DNA of 39,442 bases, taken from JBBAEA01 sp041656175 (lineage in GTDB: Bacteria; Myxococcota_A; Bradymonadia; UBA4248). This document shows positions 1 through 7,713 of the stretch, in pieces; position 1 is the stretch's first letter, and each line of letters opens with the position of its first letter. The notes below the pieces were generated by a model, which saw nothing but the letters and a program-made list of their open reading frames with translations, was not told the origin of the DNA and did no database searches. A program made the translations under genes and the position numbers. The DNA lies in assembly GCA_041656175.1 (NCBI GenBank), contig JBBAEA010000009.1:1-39442 (forward strand). The letters are read 5' to 3'.

Positions 1-103
1 ATTTTATTGTTTTGCTTCTCTACAAAATATCTCATTTTGTTTAAAACTGTTCCGTTTTGGAAAAAAACATTCAAATTTTTGGTTCGTGCAAAGGTCTCAA
101 AAC

Positions 104-140
104 ATCTTTTCTTTGCCATTTTGATGCGGATTCTAGGAGA
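104..140 (+). repeat. Tail of an R-family repeat before serC
   Basis: The stretch ending TTTGATGCGGATTCT (120-134) recurs at 4522-4536, with a similar lead-in (TTTTCTT.GC.A.TTTGATG). At 4522 it is the distal part of a longer R repeat, so this is probably a remnant of the same family in the leader of serC. The rest of 1-185 shows no gene. Confidence 0.55.
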
Positions 141-185
141 CAAGGAGCGAAGCGAAGGAGCATTTTATTTTGAAGGTCTTTAAGG

Positions 186-1280
186 ATGAAGTCTAAGAAG
201 AAGTTTTATTTTTCGCCTGGCCCGGTAAAATTACCAGAGCCAGTTCTTGCCCGTGCCCAGGCTGCGATAACTGGCTTTGGTGAAGGGCCTGGAATTTTAG
301 AGCTAAGCCACCGCAGTAGTGTTTTTGAGGAGATTTTATCCAACACAGAGTCGAAGTTTCGGAAGCTTGGGGGGATTAGCGAAGATTATGCGGTTCTTTT
401 TTTACAGGGCGGTGCAACACAGCAGTTTTGGCAGCTACCCGCGGCCTTAGCTTCTGACGCATCTATAGACGTAATCCACACTGGTTTTTGGTGTGCGGCG
501 GCAATGCGTGATGCTAAGCCCTATACTCGCGTTCGCCTTGCTTTCGATGGGGCTAGCGATAATTATTCGCGCATACCCGAAATGAATGAAATTTCTTGCG
601 ATCCCGAAGCGCGTTATCTGTATTATTGTTCGAATAATAGTTTTTGTGGAACACAGTGGCAGACGCCACCCAAGCTTGGGCTTCCACTTGTGGGGGATTT
701 GAGCAGCGATATATTTAGCCGTCGCCTTGATTTAGGGGGACATGCAGCAGTTTTTGCAAGTGCACAAAAAAACTTGGGTTGTGCGGGTCTATGTGTTGTG
801 GTGATTTTACGAAGTTTTTTGCAAAAATACCAAAAACGTGATCTTCCAGCACTGCAGGACTACTTGTTGTTAGATAGGGAACGCTCTATGCTCAACACGC
901 CGCCAATTTTTAGCATCTACGTTATGGGGCTGATGCTTGATTGGATTGAGGGACGTGGTGGTTTGTTGGCGATGGAGCGTGAGAATCGCCGTAAGGCTAG
1001 TGTGATATGGGGAGCTATTGATGAGAGTGCTGGGTTTTACCAGCACGACGCGGCTTTAGGCTCTCGTTCTATGACGAATATATGTTTTCGCTGCAAAAAT
1101 TCAGACATGGATGCTTTGTTTGTCGAGGCGGCGCAGCGAAAGGGCCTGTGGTCTTTGGCGGGGCATCGCAGTCGAGGTGGGATACGGGCGAGTATTTTCA
1201 ATGTCGTTTCTTTAGAAGCTTGTGAAGAATTAGCAAATTTTATGCGAGAATTTGCTAAAAGAAGCTCATTTTATCATTAA
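186..1280 (+). CDS. serC: Phosphoserine aminotransferase SerC
   Basis: PLP enzyme that transaminates 3-phosphohydroxypyruvate with glutamate in serine synthesis; the family also acts in the DXP-dependent vitamin B6 route. At 364 residues it has the usual family length. Visible motifs are FSPGPV near the N-terminus, LELSHRS, FLQGGAT, the PLP lysine in AQKNLG (K195), NTPP, and GHRSRGGIRASIFN near the C-terminus, all in the order expected for class V SerC. GAAGG at 172-176 lies nine bases before the ATG and supports this start. It is alone on its strand, with no serA or serB next to it. The following 275 bases are A/T-rich and hold no gene, so it is probably a single-gene unit. Confidence 0.95.
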   Translation: MKSKKKFYFSPGPVKLPEPVLARAQAAITGFGEGPGILELSHRSSVFEEILSNTESKFRKLGGISEDYAVLFLQGGATQQFWQLPAALASDASIDVIHTGFWCAAAMRDAKPYTRVRLAFDGASDNYSRIPEMNEISCDPEARYLYYCSNNSFCGTQWQTPPKLGLPLVGDLSSDIFSRRLDLGGHAAVFASAQKNLGCAGLCVVVILRSFLQKYQKRDLPALQDYLLLDRERSMLNTPPIFSIYVMGLMLDWIEGRGGLLAMERENRRKASVIWGAIDESAGFYQHDAALGSRSMTNICFRCKNSDMDALFVEAAQRKGLWSLAGHRSRGGIRASIFNVVSLEACEELANFMREFAKRSSFYH

Positions 1281-1469
1281 AATTTTGATTTAATAACTTT
1301 ATTCTTCTTATATTTTCTTATAAACAAGACGCGAGATGTCGCACTGAGATATACATGTAATCCTTACAACTACATACATATATTCACATATATGCATGTA
1401 AACATGTTTTTTATGCGATGTTTTTATGTTTTTATCGAATATTTATTATCCACCCATGCTATAAATTTC

Positions 1470-1498
1470 TTGATTTTTTGAATTTACTTTGCTACAGA
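1470..1498 (+). promoter_or_regulatory. Candidate promoter of first lipoprotein gene
   Basis: TTGATT (1470-1475) and TACAGA (1493-1498) are 17 bases apart. The -10 is weak, but the -35 and its distance to the ATG (98 bases) match the stronger promoters of the two downstream paralogues (104 and 106 bases). Confidence 0.4.
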
Positions 1499-1567
1499 TC
1501 CGATTGGTGGGTTTTTGGGTGTAATCATAAGTTTGATTACTATTTTTAGTCTTTTTTGGGAGATGTT

Positions 1568-2965
1568 ATGAAGTTATTAAGTCGTTTGTTCGTTCCTGCA
1601 CTTGCTTTTGCAGCACTTAGCTTTTTTGGCTGTGATGACAGTGGTAGCAAGTGTAAAACGGGTGAGAAAAAATGTGAGGGGGCGAAGATTGGGACGTGTA
1701 TTAGTGGGAGTTTCGTTGTAACTGATTGTGCTGATGGGCTTACTTGTCAAAATGCCAATTGCGTTTGTGCCAATGACACAAAGAGTTGTGATGGCGATAA
1801 GCTAGTCACTTGTGAGAAGGGAAAGGCTAAAAAAACTGAAACCTGTACTGCGGGTTGCGAAAATAATGCTTGCAAAGACACGAGTACGTGCCCAAGCACT
1901 AAGGGAAACGTTGGTGATTGCTGCGTTAGAGGTGAATATACGGCTACTTGTACAAATGATGGCGCCAACGCTTTGGTTTGTATAGAAGGCAAGGTTGCAG
2001 AGTGGACTTGCCATGAAAACCAGTGTGCGACAAAAGCCGACAATCCTAAGGAAGTAGATTGTCCAAAAGTGCCTGATACTGAGTGTACGCTACCTAGCCC
2101 AGGAACGACGTCGAACACTTACGCAAATGGCGATGCTTGCCCCACAGAGCTTAGCAATGTTAAAGGTTTATGCGCTGCAGACAAGAGTAAGGGCTATTAT
2201 TGCGCTAAGGATGGTGATACCAGAGTTGTTAGGGTAAAAGACTGCGCTAATAATGATTGTTCGCTCGATCCTACTGCAGGAAGCACTTGTGGACACGTGC
2301 TTTGTGGCCAAGCTACTGAGTGCCAGCAACCGCCAGTGACAGAGGCTGGTAATGTTGGCCAATGTTGTAATAGAAATAACTACAAGCAAACTTGTACCAA
2401 TGGCGGTGCCAACGCCTTAGTTTGTTGGAATGACGCAGTAACTCAGTGGAATTGTAAAGATGACGCCTGTACTACTACCGCGGATCCCAATAAAGTGGAT
2501 TGTCCAAATCCAGGTCCTAGCGAATGTACGCTGCCTAACCCAGGAACGACAGACTCTACCTATACTGAGGGAGAGAATTGCCCCGCAGAGCTCAACAGTG
2601 TTAAAGGCTTGTGTGCTACGGATGGAAGCAAAGGTTACTATTGTTCTGGAACTGGCACAGCGAGAGTTGTTAATGTTAAACTGTGTAGCAACAACGACTG
2701 TACACTAAATCCCAACGCAGGGCAGTACTGTGGTTACGTAGAGTGCGGTGAGCCGGGAACGGATGAATGCACGCAGCCACCCGTAACAGAAGGTGGAGAG
2801 ATTGGACAGTGTTGCGATCAAAGCACTTACGAACCAAGTGGATGTGTCGAGAATAAAGGCACGCGATGCTCAAGTAAAGGCAAGGTTGCCGAGTGGACTT
2901 GTAATGCCGACGAGACTTGTTCATACGATGCAAGCAAAAAATGGTATGAATGTGTAAAAAACTAA
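1568..2965 (+). CDS. Cysteine-rich modular lipoprotein, paralogue 1
   Basis: Unrecognised family; a predicted secreted, lipid-anchored protein of 465 residues. GGGAG (1558-1562) places the start at ATG 1568 rather than the upstream in-frame TTG at 1556. A signal peptide ends in FFGC with C22 as lipid-modified residue, followed by DD. After C22 there are 52 cysteines: two six-Cys modules (roughly residues 29-90), then five eight-Cys modules in the order A-B-A-B-A. Type A carries a CC pair (GNVGDCC, GNVGQCC, EIGQCC); type B carries DKSKGYYC or DGSKGYYC and a DC...C...C ending. The even count after the anchor fits full disulfide pairing in the periplasm or at the surface. It heads a tandem set of three paralogues and is followed by its own terminator. 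No enzymatic motif is visible; a binding or structural surface role is a guess. Confidence 0.85.
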   Translation: MKLLSRLFVPALAFAALSFFGCDDSGSKCKTGEKKCEGAKIGTCISGSFVVTDCADGLTCQNANCVCANDTKSCDGDKLVTCEKGKAKKTETCTAGCENNACKDTSTCPSTKGNVGDCCVRGEYTATCTNDGANALVCIEGKVAEWTCHENQCATKADNPKEVDCPKVPDTECTLPSPGTTSNTYANGDACPTELSNVKGLCAADKSKGYYCAKDGDTRVVRVKDCANNDCSLDPTAGSTCGHVLCGQATECQQPPVTEAGNVGQCCNRNNYKQTCTNGGANALVCWNDAVTQWNCKDDACTTTADPNKVDCPNPGPSECTLPNPGTTDSTYTEGENCPAELNSVKGLCATDGSKGYYCSGTGTARVVNVKLCSNNDCTLNPNAGQYCGYVECGEPGTDECTQPPVTEGGEIGQCCDQSTYEPSGCVENKGTRCSSKGKVAEWTCNADETCSYDASKKWYECVKN

Positions 2966-2982
2966 TATAGCCTTAGAGCTTT

Positions 2983-3012
2983 AAAAAAACCGCCCTTTGG
3001 GGCGGTTTTTTT
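2983..3012 (+). terminator. Rho-independent terminator
   Basis: Stem CCGCCC (2990-2995) and GGGCGG (3000-3005) with loop TTTG, flanked by A-run and T-run, 17 bases after the stop of lipoprotein 1. The A/T flanks make it potentially bidirectional. Confidence 0.92.
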
Positions 3013-3072
3013 ATTTCTTCTTGCCTAAAGTGTGGATGAAAAGCCGAAAACTAAATTTATTAGTCTAGAAAC

Positions 3073-3101
3073 TTGATTCATGGCAAATATTCTTCTATTA
3101 T
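3073..3101 (+). promoter_or_regulatory. Sigma-70-type promoter of lipoprotein 2
   Basis: TTGATT (3073-3078), 17-base spacer, TATTAT (3096-3101), about 75 bases before the ATG. It has the same -35 and spacing as the promoter at 4603. Confidence 0.72.
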
Positions 3102-3176
3102 TTTGCTAAGGGCATTTATGCTGTAGTAGGTGCCTCGTTTTACGATACTGGCGTTGCGACGCAAGAGGAGAAGATG

Positions 3177-4343
3177 ATGAAGTCATTTCGTAGAGTGTTT
3201 TTATCGGCGTTTGCTGTTGCTGCATTACTAGCCATGGGCTGTGATGATGGAGATGGCAAGAAATGTACTGACGGTGAGAAACAGTGTAAGAGTGCTTCGG
3301 TTGCGCAGCTTTGCGTTAATGGTAAATGGGAAGATAACGATTGTGGTGATGGCTCAGGTTGTGACGCTACAAGCAAAACTTGCGAGCCTATCGTAGCAAA
3401 TTGTGAAAATGATAGCGTTAGCTGCGCTAATGGCGTTTTGACTACATGCGTTAAAGGTTCCAAACCTGTAACAGAAAATTGCGATCATGGCTGTAATGAA
3501 ACGAATGATGCTTGCAATGCGGCTTCAACAAAATGCAGTGAAGCTTATACTAAATGCGAGAATGGCAAGCTGACGACATGTGTTGAGGGTGAAGATCCCG
3601 ACGTCGAGAATTGTGCATCAGGCGAGTGTGAAGATGAGAGTAGCTGCAAAGCAGTTGAAAAGTGCAGCGAAGATTATACTAAATGCGAGAATGGCAAGCT
3701 GACGACATGTGTTGAGGGTGAAGATCCCGACGTCGAGAATTGTGCATCAGGCGAGTGCGAAGATGCGAGCAGCTGCAAGGCAGTTGTAGTAGAAAAGTGC
3801 ACTGAAGCTTACTCAAGGTGCGCGGATGGCGTATTAAAGGTGTGTGTAGAGGGTCAAGATGAGACAAGAACACCCTGTGCGGATGGTTGCAATGAAGCTA
3901 ATGATGGGTGTGCAGAGGGCGGCAGCGAAGAAGACGTTTGCACAAAAACTCGCCTTCCCCAAGATGCAGTAGTTGAAGATGCATGCGATCCTAATAAAGA
4001 TACTCATGCTGGTAACTGCAGTGCCGATAAGAGCAAGTGGTTCTCTTGCAACAATCAAGGTAAAATCACCGTAAGACATTGCTTCAACGACTGTACTACT
4101 GGCCAAGATGATCCTGACAATGATAATGACGACGGTGGCTGTGGCTTCACGAAATGCACCTCGACTTATGAGAGCACCCCAACAGAAAATGCATGCGCAA
4201 ACGCAAATGAAAATGCATGTAATGAAGATAAAAAAGGTGGAAAATACTGTACAAGTGGAAAATTTACTGAGGTTACCTGTAAAGCAGGCTTTAGCTGTGT
4301 AATGGATGGTACCTTTGTTAACTGTGAAAAATCCGCTGACTAA
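3177..4343 (+). CDS. Cysteine-rich modular lipoprotein, paralogue 2
   Basis: Unrecognised family; predicted lipoprotein of 388 residues. Two ATGs lie in tandem (3174, 3177); GAGGAG at 3165-3170 sits six bases from the second, and that start gives the MKSF N-terminus shared with paralogue 3. The signal peptide ends LLAMGC, with the lipid cysteine at residue 22 as in both paralogues. Then come five six-Cys modules (pattern C-x5-6-C-x2-G-x-L-x2-C-x~10-C-x2-GC or GEC-x4-6-C) and a C-terminal region with 14 cysteines: a type B eight-Cys module containing SADKSKWFSC and a six-Cys tail. Modules 3 and 4 are a recent 129-base duplication. It has its own promoter and terminator, so it is probably transcribed alone. 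The acidic, disulfide-rich repeats suggest an extracytoplasmic stalk or binding protein; the ligand is unknown. Confidence 0.85.
   Translation: MKSFRRVFLSAFAVAALLAMGCDDGDGKKCTDGEKQCKSASVAQLCVNGKWEDNDCGDGSGCDATSKTCEPIVANCENDSVSCANGVLTTCVKGSKPVTENCDHGCNETNDACNAASTKCSEAYTKCENGKLTTCVEGEDPDVENCASGECEDESSCKAVEKCSEDYTKCENGKLTTCVEGEDPDVENCASGECEDASSCKAVVVEKCTEAYSRCADGVLKVCVEGQDETRTPCADGCNEANDGCAEGGSEEDVCTKTRLPQDAVVEDACDPNKDTHAGNCSADKSKWFSCNNQGKITVRHCFNDCTTGQDDPDNDNDDGGCGFTKCTSTYESTPTENACANANENACNEDKKGGKYCTSGKFTEVTCKAGFSCVMDGTFVNCEKSAD
3534..3791 (+). repeat. 129-base tandem duplication encoding a Cys module
   Basis: Copies at 3534-3662 and 3663-3791, in frame, 43 codons each. More than 80 consecutive bases are identical; I count about six substitutions before the second copy diverges at its end (extra GTAGTA). 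This indicates a recent module duplication. Confidence 0.93.
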
Positions 4344-4368
4344 GTCCGAGTTCTAGATCTGTCATACC

Positions 4369-4395
4369 AAAACCGCCCTCTTTGGGCGGTTTTTT
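4369..4395 (+). terminator. Rho-independent terminator
   Basis: AAAACCGCCC (4369-4378), loop TCTTT, GGGCGGTTTTTT (4384-4395), 25 bases after the stop of lipoprotein 2. The stem is the same as that of the terminator at 2983. Confidence 0.93.
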
Positions 4396-4397
4396 CG

Positions 4398-4590
4398 ATC
4401 AGAGTACTTTAGATGCTCTGATTCATGTAAAAGCAATCGAAAAACGGCTAGAGTAAAGTGTGGAAAGCTATTTTGGCTTATTTGGACTCAGTCAAAGAAT
4501 AATAAGGCTTTTCTTAGCAACTTTGATGCGGATTCTCTGGGCGAGGCCCACGGGGTTTGGGGCGGTAGCCCCATTAAGCGGAGTATCCTT
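4398..4590 (+). repeat. R-family intergenic repeat, copy 1
   Basis: Begins with an inverted pair ATCAGAG (4398-4404) and CTCTGAT (4416-4422). The part from 4411 to 4509 closely matches the reverse complement of 27629-27727, including CTAGAGTAAAGTGTGGAAAGC. The distal part has TTTGATGCGGATTCT, also at 120, and a GGGGCGGTAGCCCC hairpin. It fills most of the 365-base gap between lipoproteins 2 and 3, and no gene is seen in it. Confidence 0.8.
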
Positions 4591-4602
4591 AACAAGTGGC
4601 GC

Positions 4603-4631
4603 TTGATTTAGAAGCGAAATTTTACTATATT
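4603..4631 (+). promoter_or_regulatory. Sigma-70-type promoter of lipoprotein 3
   Basis: TTGATT (4603-4608), 17-base spacer, TATATT (4626-4631), 78 bases before the ATG. The geometry is nearly the same as the promoter at 3073. Confidence 0.72.
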
Positions 4632-4708
4632 AGCATGCAAGGTGCTCTGCATTTTTGAGTGCTTTAGCCTCTATTTTGGCGCTAGGAGCCGCAAACAAGG
4701 AGTTGGGT

Positions 4709-6514
4709 ATGAAGTCGTTTCGTCTGGTATACATAGCAAGTTTTGTTGTTGCTGCATTTTTGGCGCTGGGCTGCGATGATGCAAAGGGTCCTTGTGAAAA
4801 CGATACCATACGTTGCAAGAATGAGACTGTGCTAGAGCAGTGTGTAGAGGGCGGATGGAAGGTAAAAACGGAATGTGTTGATGGCTATATTTGTCGTGTT
4901 GAAGAGGAAGGGTGCATAGATGCGAGCACTTTGTGTACAGAAACGAAAAAGACTTGTAGTGAAGGGCAGCTGACGGTTTGTATAGCAGGCGAGTCTGCGG
5001 TTGTTGAGGATTGCCCGCTTCGTTGCAATGATGCAAAAGACGACTGCTCGCCGGCCGTTTGTGAAGAAGATCAAGCACGGTGCAATGTGGATTTTACAGC
5101 GGTTGAACATTGCGTGGATGGCGCTTGGAAAAGCACGAAATGCGGGGATGAGCAGATTTGTAAGCCAGATAGTCATAAGTGCGAGCTTGTTAAACTGACC
5201 TGCGATGAGGATAAAACCACTTGCGATGACGGCAAATTAACGAAATGTGTTAAAGATGAAATGCCTGAAACGAGTGCATGCCCGATTGGGCTTTGTGAAG
5301 ACGTAAATAAATGTAAGGTGCCAGTCTGCGGAGCCGAGGAGTCGAGTTCTTGTATTAATGCTTATGCTGTAAGTTGCGCGGGAGGAGGAGAAGTCACGAA
5401 GCCCACTATTACACCCTGCACTATTCCGGCATGTAATAAAGAACTTACTGCTTGTGTGAACGATGACTGTATAGGCACATTTTGTAGCGAGGGTCGATTA
5501 GTAAATTGTGGCGATGCCGACGATGAGAACAGAACCATTACAGTGGAGCCATGTGTAGAAGGTTGTAAAGAAGATGGGTCGGGCTGTATAGTTTGCACAG
5601 ATACTGATCTGGAAAATCCCATCTGCAAAGATGGCAAATTAAGAACTTGCGCTGTAGTTGATGTTGAAGCCAATTTTAGAGATTGTGAAGAAGGCTGCAA
5701 TTCAGCGGGGAACGCTTGCAAAGAAGACGAAAGGTGCAAGGATAACGCTACTACGTGTGGAAAAGATGGCAATTTGTCTATTTGCACACTGGGAGAATAT
5801 CCTGAAGCAAAACCCTGCCCACAAGGTTGTGATATGGAGCAAAATGCATGCAAACTCTGTGAAGAAGCAAGCGTTGAATGCAGTGATGGTGTTTTGACTG
5901 AATGTGTTATTGGGCAAATTCAAGAAAGCAGAAAATGCGTTGATGGTTGCAGGCCTGTTAGTGACGAAGAACCTGATGCTGTTGCTGGGTGCCAAGTATG
6001 TAGTGAAGACGCAAGCACATGCAGTACAACAGACGATGGAAAGGGAACACTGAAAACTTGTGTTGAGGGCAAGGAAGCCGTTCTTTCGGAGTGCCCGAGT
6101 GGCTGTAATGAAGAAAAAAACGCGTGCAAGCAAATCTGTAAGAAAGATCGCATTGCTGCCGAATTACAAGTAAACGACAGCTGTCATTATGGCGATGCAG
6201 GGAGGTGTAGTGAAGACAAGAGCAAGTGGTTGTATTGTGCTAGCAACTCAAAGGTCGCAGTGATAAATTGTAATAAAGACTGCGAAACCGAAATTGACGA
6301 AGCTGGAACAGATGGCGGATGCAGTTATAAAACATGTACCAAGACCTACACTGAAGAAAAAATCGGGCACTGTGATAATACACCCAACCAATGCGACGAC
6401 AATAAGAAGGGCGGACAGCATTGTACTGGCAATAACCTTTACAAAATAACTTGTATTGAAGGCTTTAAATGCCATAAAATGGGCGACTATATCGCTTGCG
6501 AACTAGATAGCTAG
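4709..6514 (+). CDS. Cysteine-rich modular lipoprotein, paralogue 3
   Basis: Unrecognised family; predicted lipoprotein of 601 residues. AAGGAG (4697-4702) six bases upstream fixes the start at ATG 4709; the longer frame from TTG 4655 would bury the signal peptide. The signal sequence ends FLALGC, with C22 followed by DD. By my count there are 75 cysteines. After C22 come ten consecutive six-Cys modules (60 Cys), then the 14-Cys C-terminal region shared with paralogue 2, with SEDKSKWLYC and a KKGGQHC segment. Compared with paralogue 2 the number of six-Cys modules has doubled while the C-terminal cap is unchanged, so growth has been internal. It is highly acidic with no enzymatic motif. It ends 50 bases before the end of convergent rsmI, and no strong terminator is visible in that gap. 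Confidence 0.85.
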   Translation: MKSFRLVYIASFVVAAFLALGCDDAKGPCENDTIRCKNETVLEQCVEGGWKVKTECVDGYICRVEEEGCIDASTLCTETKKTCSEGQLTVCIAGESAVVEDCPLRCNDAKDDCSPAVCEEDQARCNVDFTAVEHCVDGAWKSTKCGDEQICKPDSHKCELVKLTCDEDKTTCDDGKLTKCVKDEMPETSACPIGLCEDVNKCKVPVCGAEESSSCINAYAVSCAGGGEVTKPTITPCTIPACNKELTACVNDDCIGTFCSEGRLVNCGDADDENRTITVEPCVEGCKEDGSGCIVCTDTDLENPICKDGKLRTCAVVDVEANFRDCEEGCNSAGNACKEDERCKDNATTCGKDGNLSICTLGEYPEAKPCPQGCDMEQNACKLCEEASVECSDGVLTECVIGQIQESRKCVDGCRPVSDEEPDAVAGCQVCSEDASTCSTTDDGKGTLKTCVEGKEAVLSECPSGCNEEKNACKQICKKDRIAAELQVNDSCHYGDAGRCSEDKSKWLYCASNSKVAVINCNKDCETEIDEAGTDGGCSYKTCTKTYTEEKIGHCDNTPNQCDDNKKGGQHCTGNNLYKITCIEGFKCHKMGDYIACELDS

Positions 6515-6564
6515 AGTTAATGTGCTCGCCGTTTTTATGACTAACTTCGAGATTTACTGCGTAG

Positions 6565-7383
6565 TTATTCCCTATCCAAAATATAGTCGTAAACTTGTTT
6601 AGGGCGTAGCTTAAAGGCCTTAACCACGAGATCGCGGATGTCTCGATCTGAGATTTTTCCGCGCAGCTCGTCAATAACACAGATCGCCTCTGTCGGTAGT
6701 TCTTCTTGCTTGGCAGCGTTTGCGGGGGCAAGTATGAGGCAAACTTCACCTTTAACTTCGCGATTCTTAAGTTCGTTGTGTAGCTCAATGGCGCTGCATC
6801 GGCGTATTTCCTCAAACTTTTTACTGATTTCGCGCGCCATGCAAAGCTCCCAGTCCTCCCCTAGTATTTGGACAATGAGTTGAACTACGCCGCGCAAGCG
6901 GCGCGGGGATTCGTAGGCAACAAGGAGCTCTTGTGCGGTTTTGTGTGCTTGGAATATTTCGCACTGCTCTTTGCTTTGTCGCGGCAAAAAACCAATAAAC
7001 TTAAAGCGTTCGTGCATGATACCGCAGGCCGAAATAGCGCTGATAAGGGCACAAGGCCCAGGTATGGGTACAACGGGGATTTTAGCGTCGTGGCAAGCGC
7101 TCACTATACGCATGCCAGGATCGCAGATACCGGGGGTTCCCGCATCACTGATGAGCGCCGCGTTTTGGCCTTCATGTAGTTTGGGAAGGATTTGCTCTAT
7201 GCGTGCGGCCTCGTTATGCGCGAAGTAGCTGATAAGTTTTTTTTTAATATTTAGCGCGTCAAGCAGAATGCTACTGTGCCTGGTGTCTTCGCAAAGGATG
7301 AAGTCGACACTTTCTAGCACTTGAATTGCGCGTTTTGAGATGTCTGTAAGATTTCCGATGGGTCCAGCAACGATGTAGAGCAT
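6565..7383 (-). CDS. rsmI: 16S rRNA (cytidine1402-2'-O)-methyltransferase RsmI
   Basis: SAM-dependent 2'-O-methylation of C1402 in the 16S rRNA decoding centre. The 272-residue protein shows the tetrapyrrole-methylase-fold motifs in order: VAGPIGNLTDIS at the N-terminus, EDTRHSS, LISDAGTPGICDPG, IPGPCALISAIS, FIGFLP and YESPRRL, followed by a C-terminal helical extension (LRGKISDRDIRDLVVKAF). Length is normal for the family. The start is fixed by the conserved MLYIVAGPIGNL beginning, although no strong Shine-Dalgarno is seen. It lies on the same strand as the giant TPR gene, 330 bases downstream of it, with a large hairpin repeat between them, and converges on lipoprotein 3. Confidence 0.96.
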   Translation of the reverse strand: MLYIVAGPIGNLTDISKRAIQVLESVDFILCEDTRHSSILLDALNIKKKLISYFAHNEAARIEQILPKLHEGQNAALISDAGTPGICDPGMRIVSACHDAKIPVVPIPGPCALISAISACGIMHERFKFIGFLPRQSKEQCEIFQAHKTAQELLVAYESPRRLRGVVQLIVQILGEDWELCMAREISKKFEEIRRCSAIELHNELKNREVKGEVCLILAPANAAKQEELPTEAICVIDELRGKISDRDIRDLVVKAFKLRPKQVYDYILDRE

Positions 7384-7445
7384 TGGCTAGGCTTCTTTGG
7401 CTTGACGTGGCGCAGCTTTCGCTGTCTGAGGGGCAAGAATTTGAA

Positions 7446-7620
7446 GGGGGGCGTAGCGGGGGGGATCCCCCCGCTTAGGGGGTAGCAAGAGACCCCGCGT
7501 GTGAAGTTGCAAAAGCTGCATCATTTGCACTGGCTTGGCCATGGCCAAGACGGTGCAAATGATTTGCTAGCTTTTAGCGACTGAACACGTGAGGCTCTTG
7601 CGTAGGGGGCACTAGCCCCC
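7446..7620 (-). repeat. E-family hairpin repeat, copy 1 (reverse)
   Basis: The outer parts are GCGGGGGGGATCCCCCCGC (7457-7475) and GGGGGCACTAGCCCCC (7605-7620). The inner cargo (7486-7600) is a long imperfect hairpin: CAAGAG with CTCTTG, AAAAGCT with AGCTTTT, and perfect 11-base arms ATCATTTGCAC (7520-7530) and GTGCAAATGAT (7553-7563). At its centre is the 16-base palindrome CTTGGCCATGGCCAAG. The ends match other E copies (GGGGGTAG next to one stem, GCGTAGGGGG next to the other). It lies between the TPR gene and rsmI. The rest of 7384-7713 shows nothing. Confidence 0.88.
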
Positions 7621-7713
7621 AACAGATAATGAAGCTCCAAGAAGCAAAACAGCGCCGTGCTTTAAGAAGTGAAAAGGCGCGGATCTGGTGAGTGCGCGCC
7701 TATTTTGCACTGT

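Noticed and set aside
1556..1567. Upstream TTG start for lipoprotein 1
   Set aside because: GGGAG at 1558-1562 would lie inside the coding region, and ATG 1568 gives the C22 lipobox shared with the paralogues.
3534..3791. Possible CRISPR-like tandem repeat
   Set aside because: Only two copies, 129 bases each, in frame inside a coding sequence; there are no spacers.
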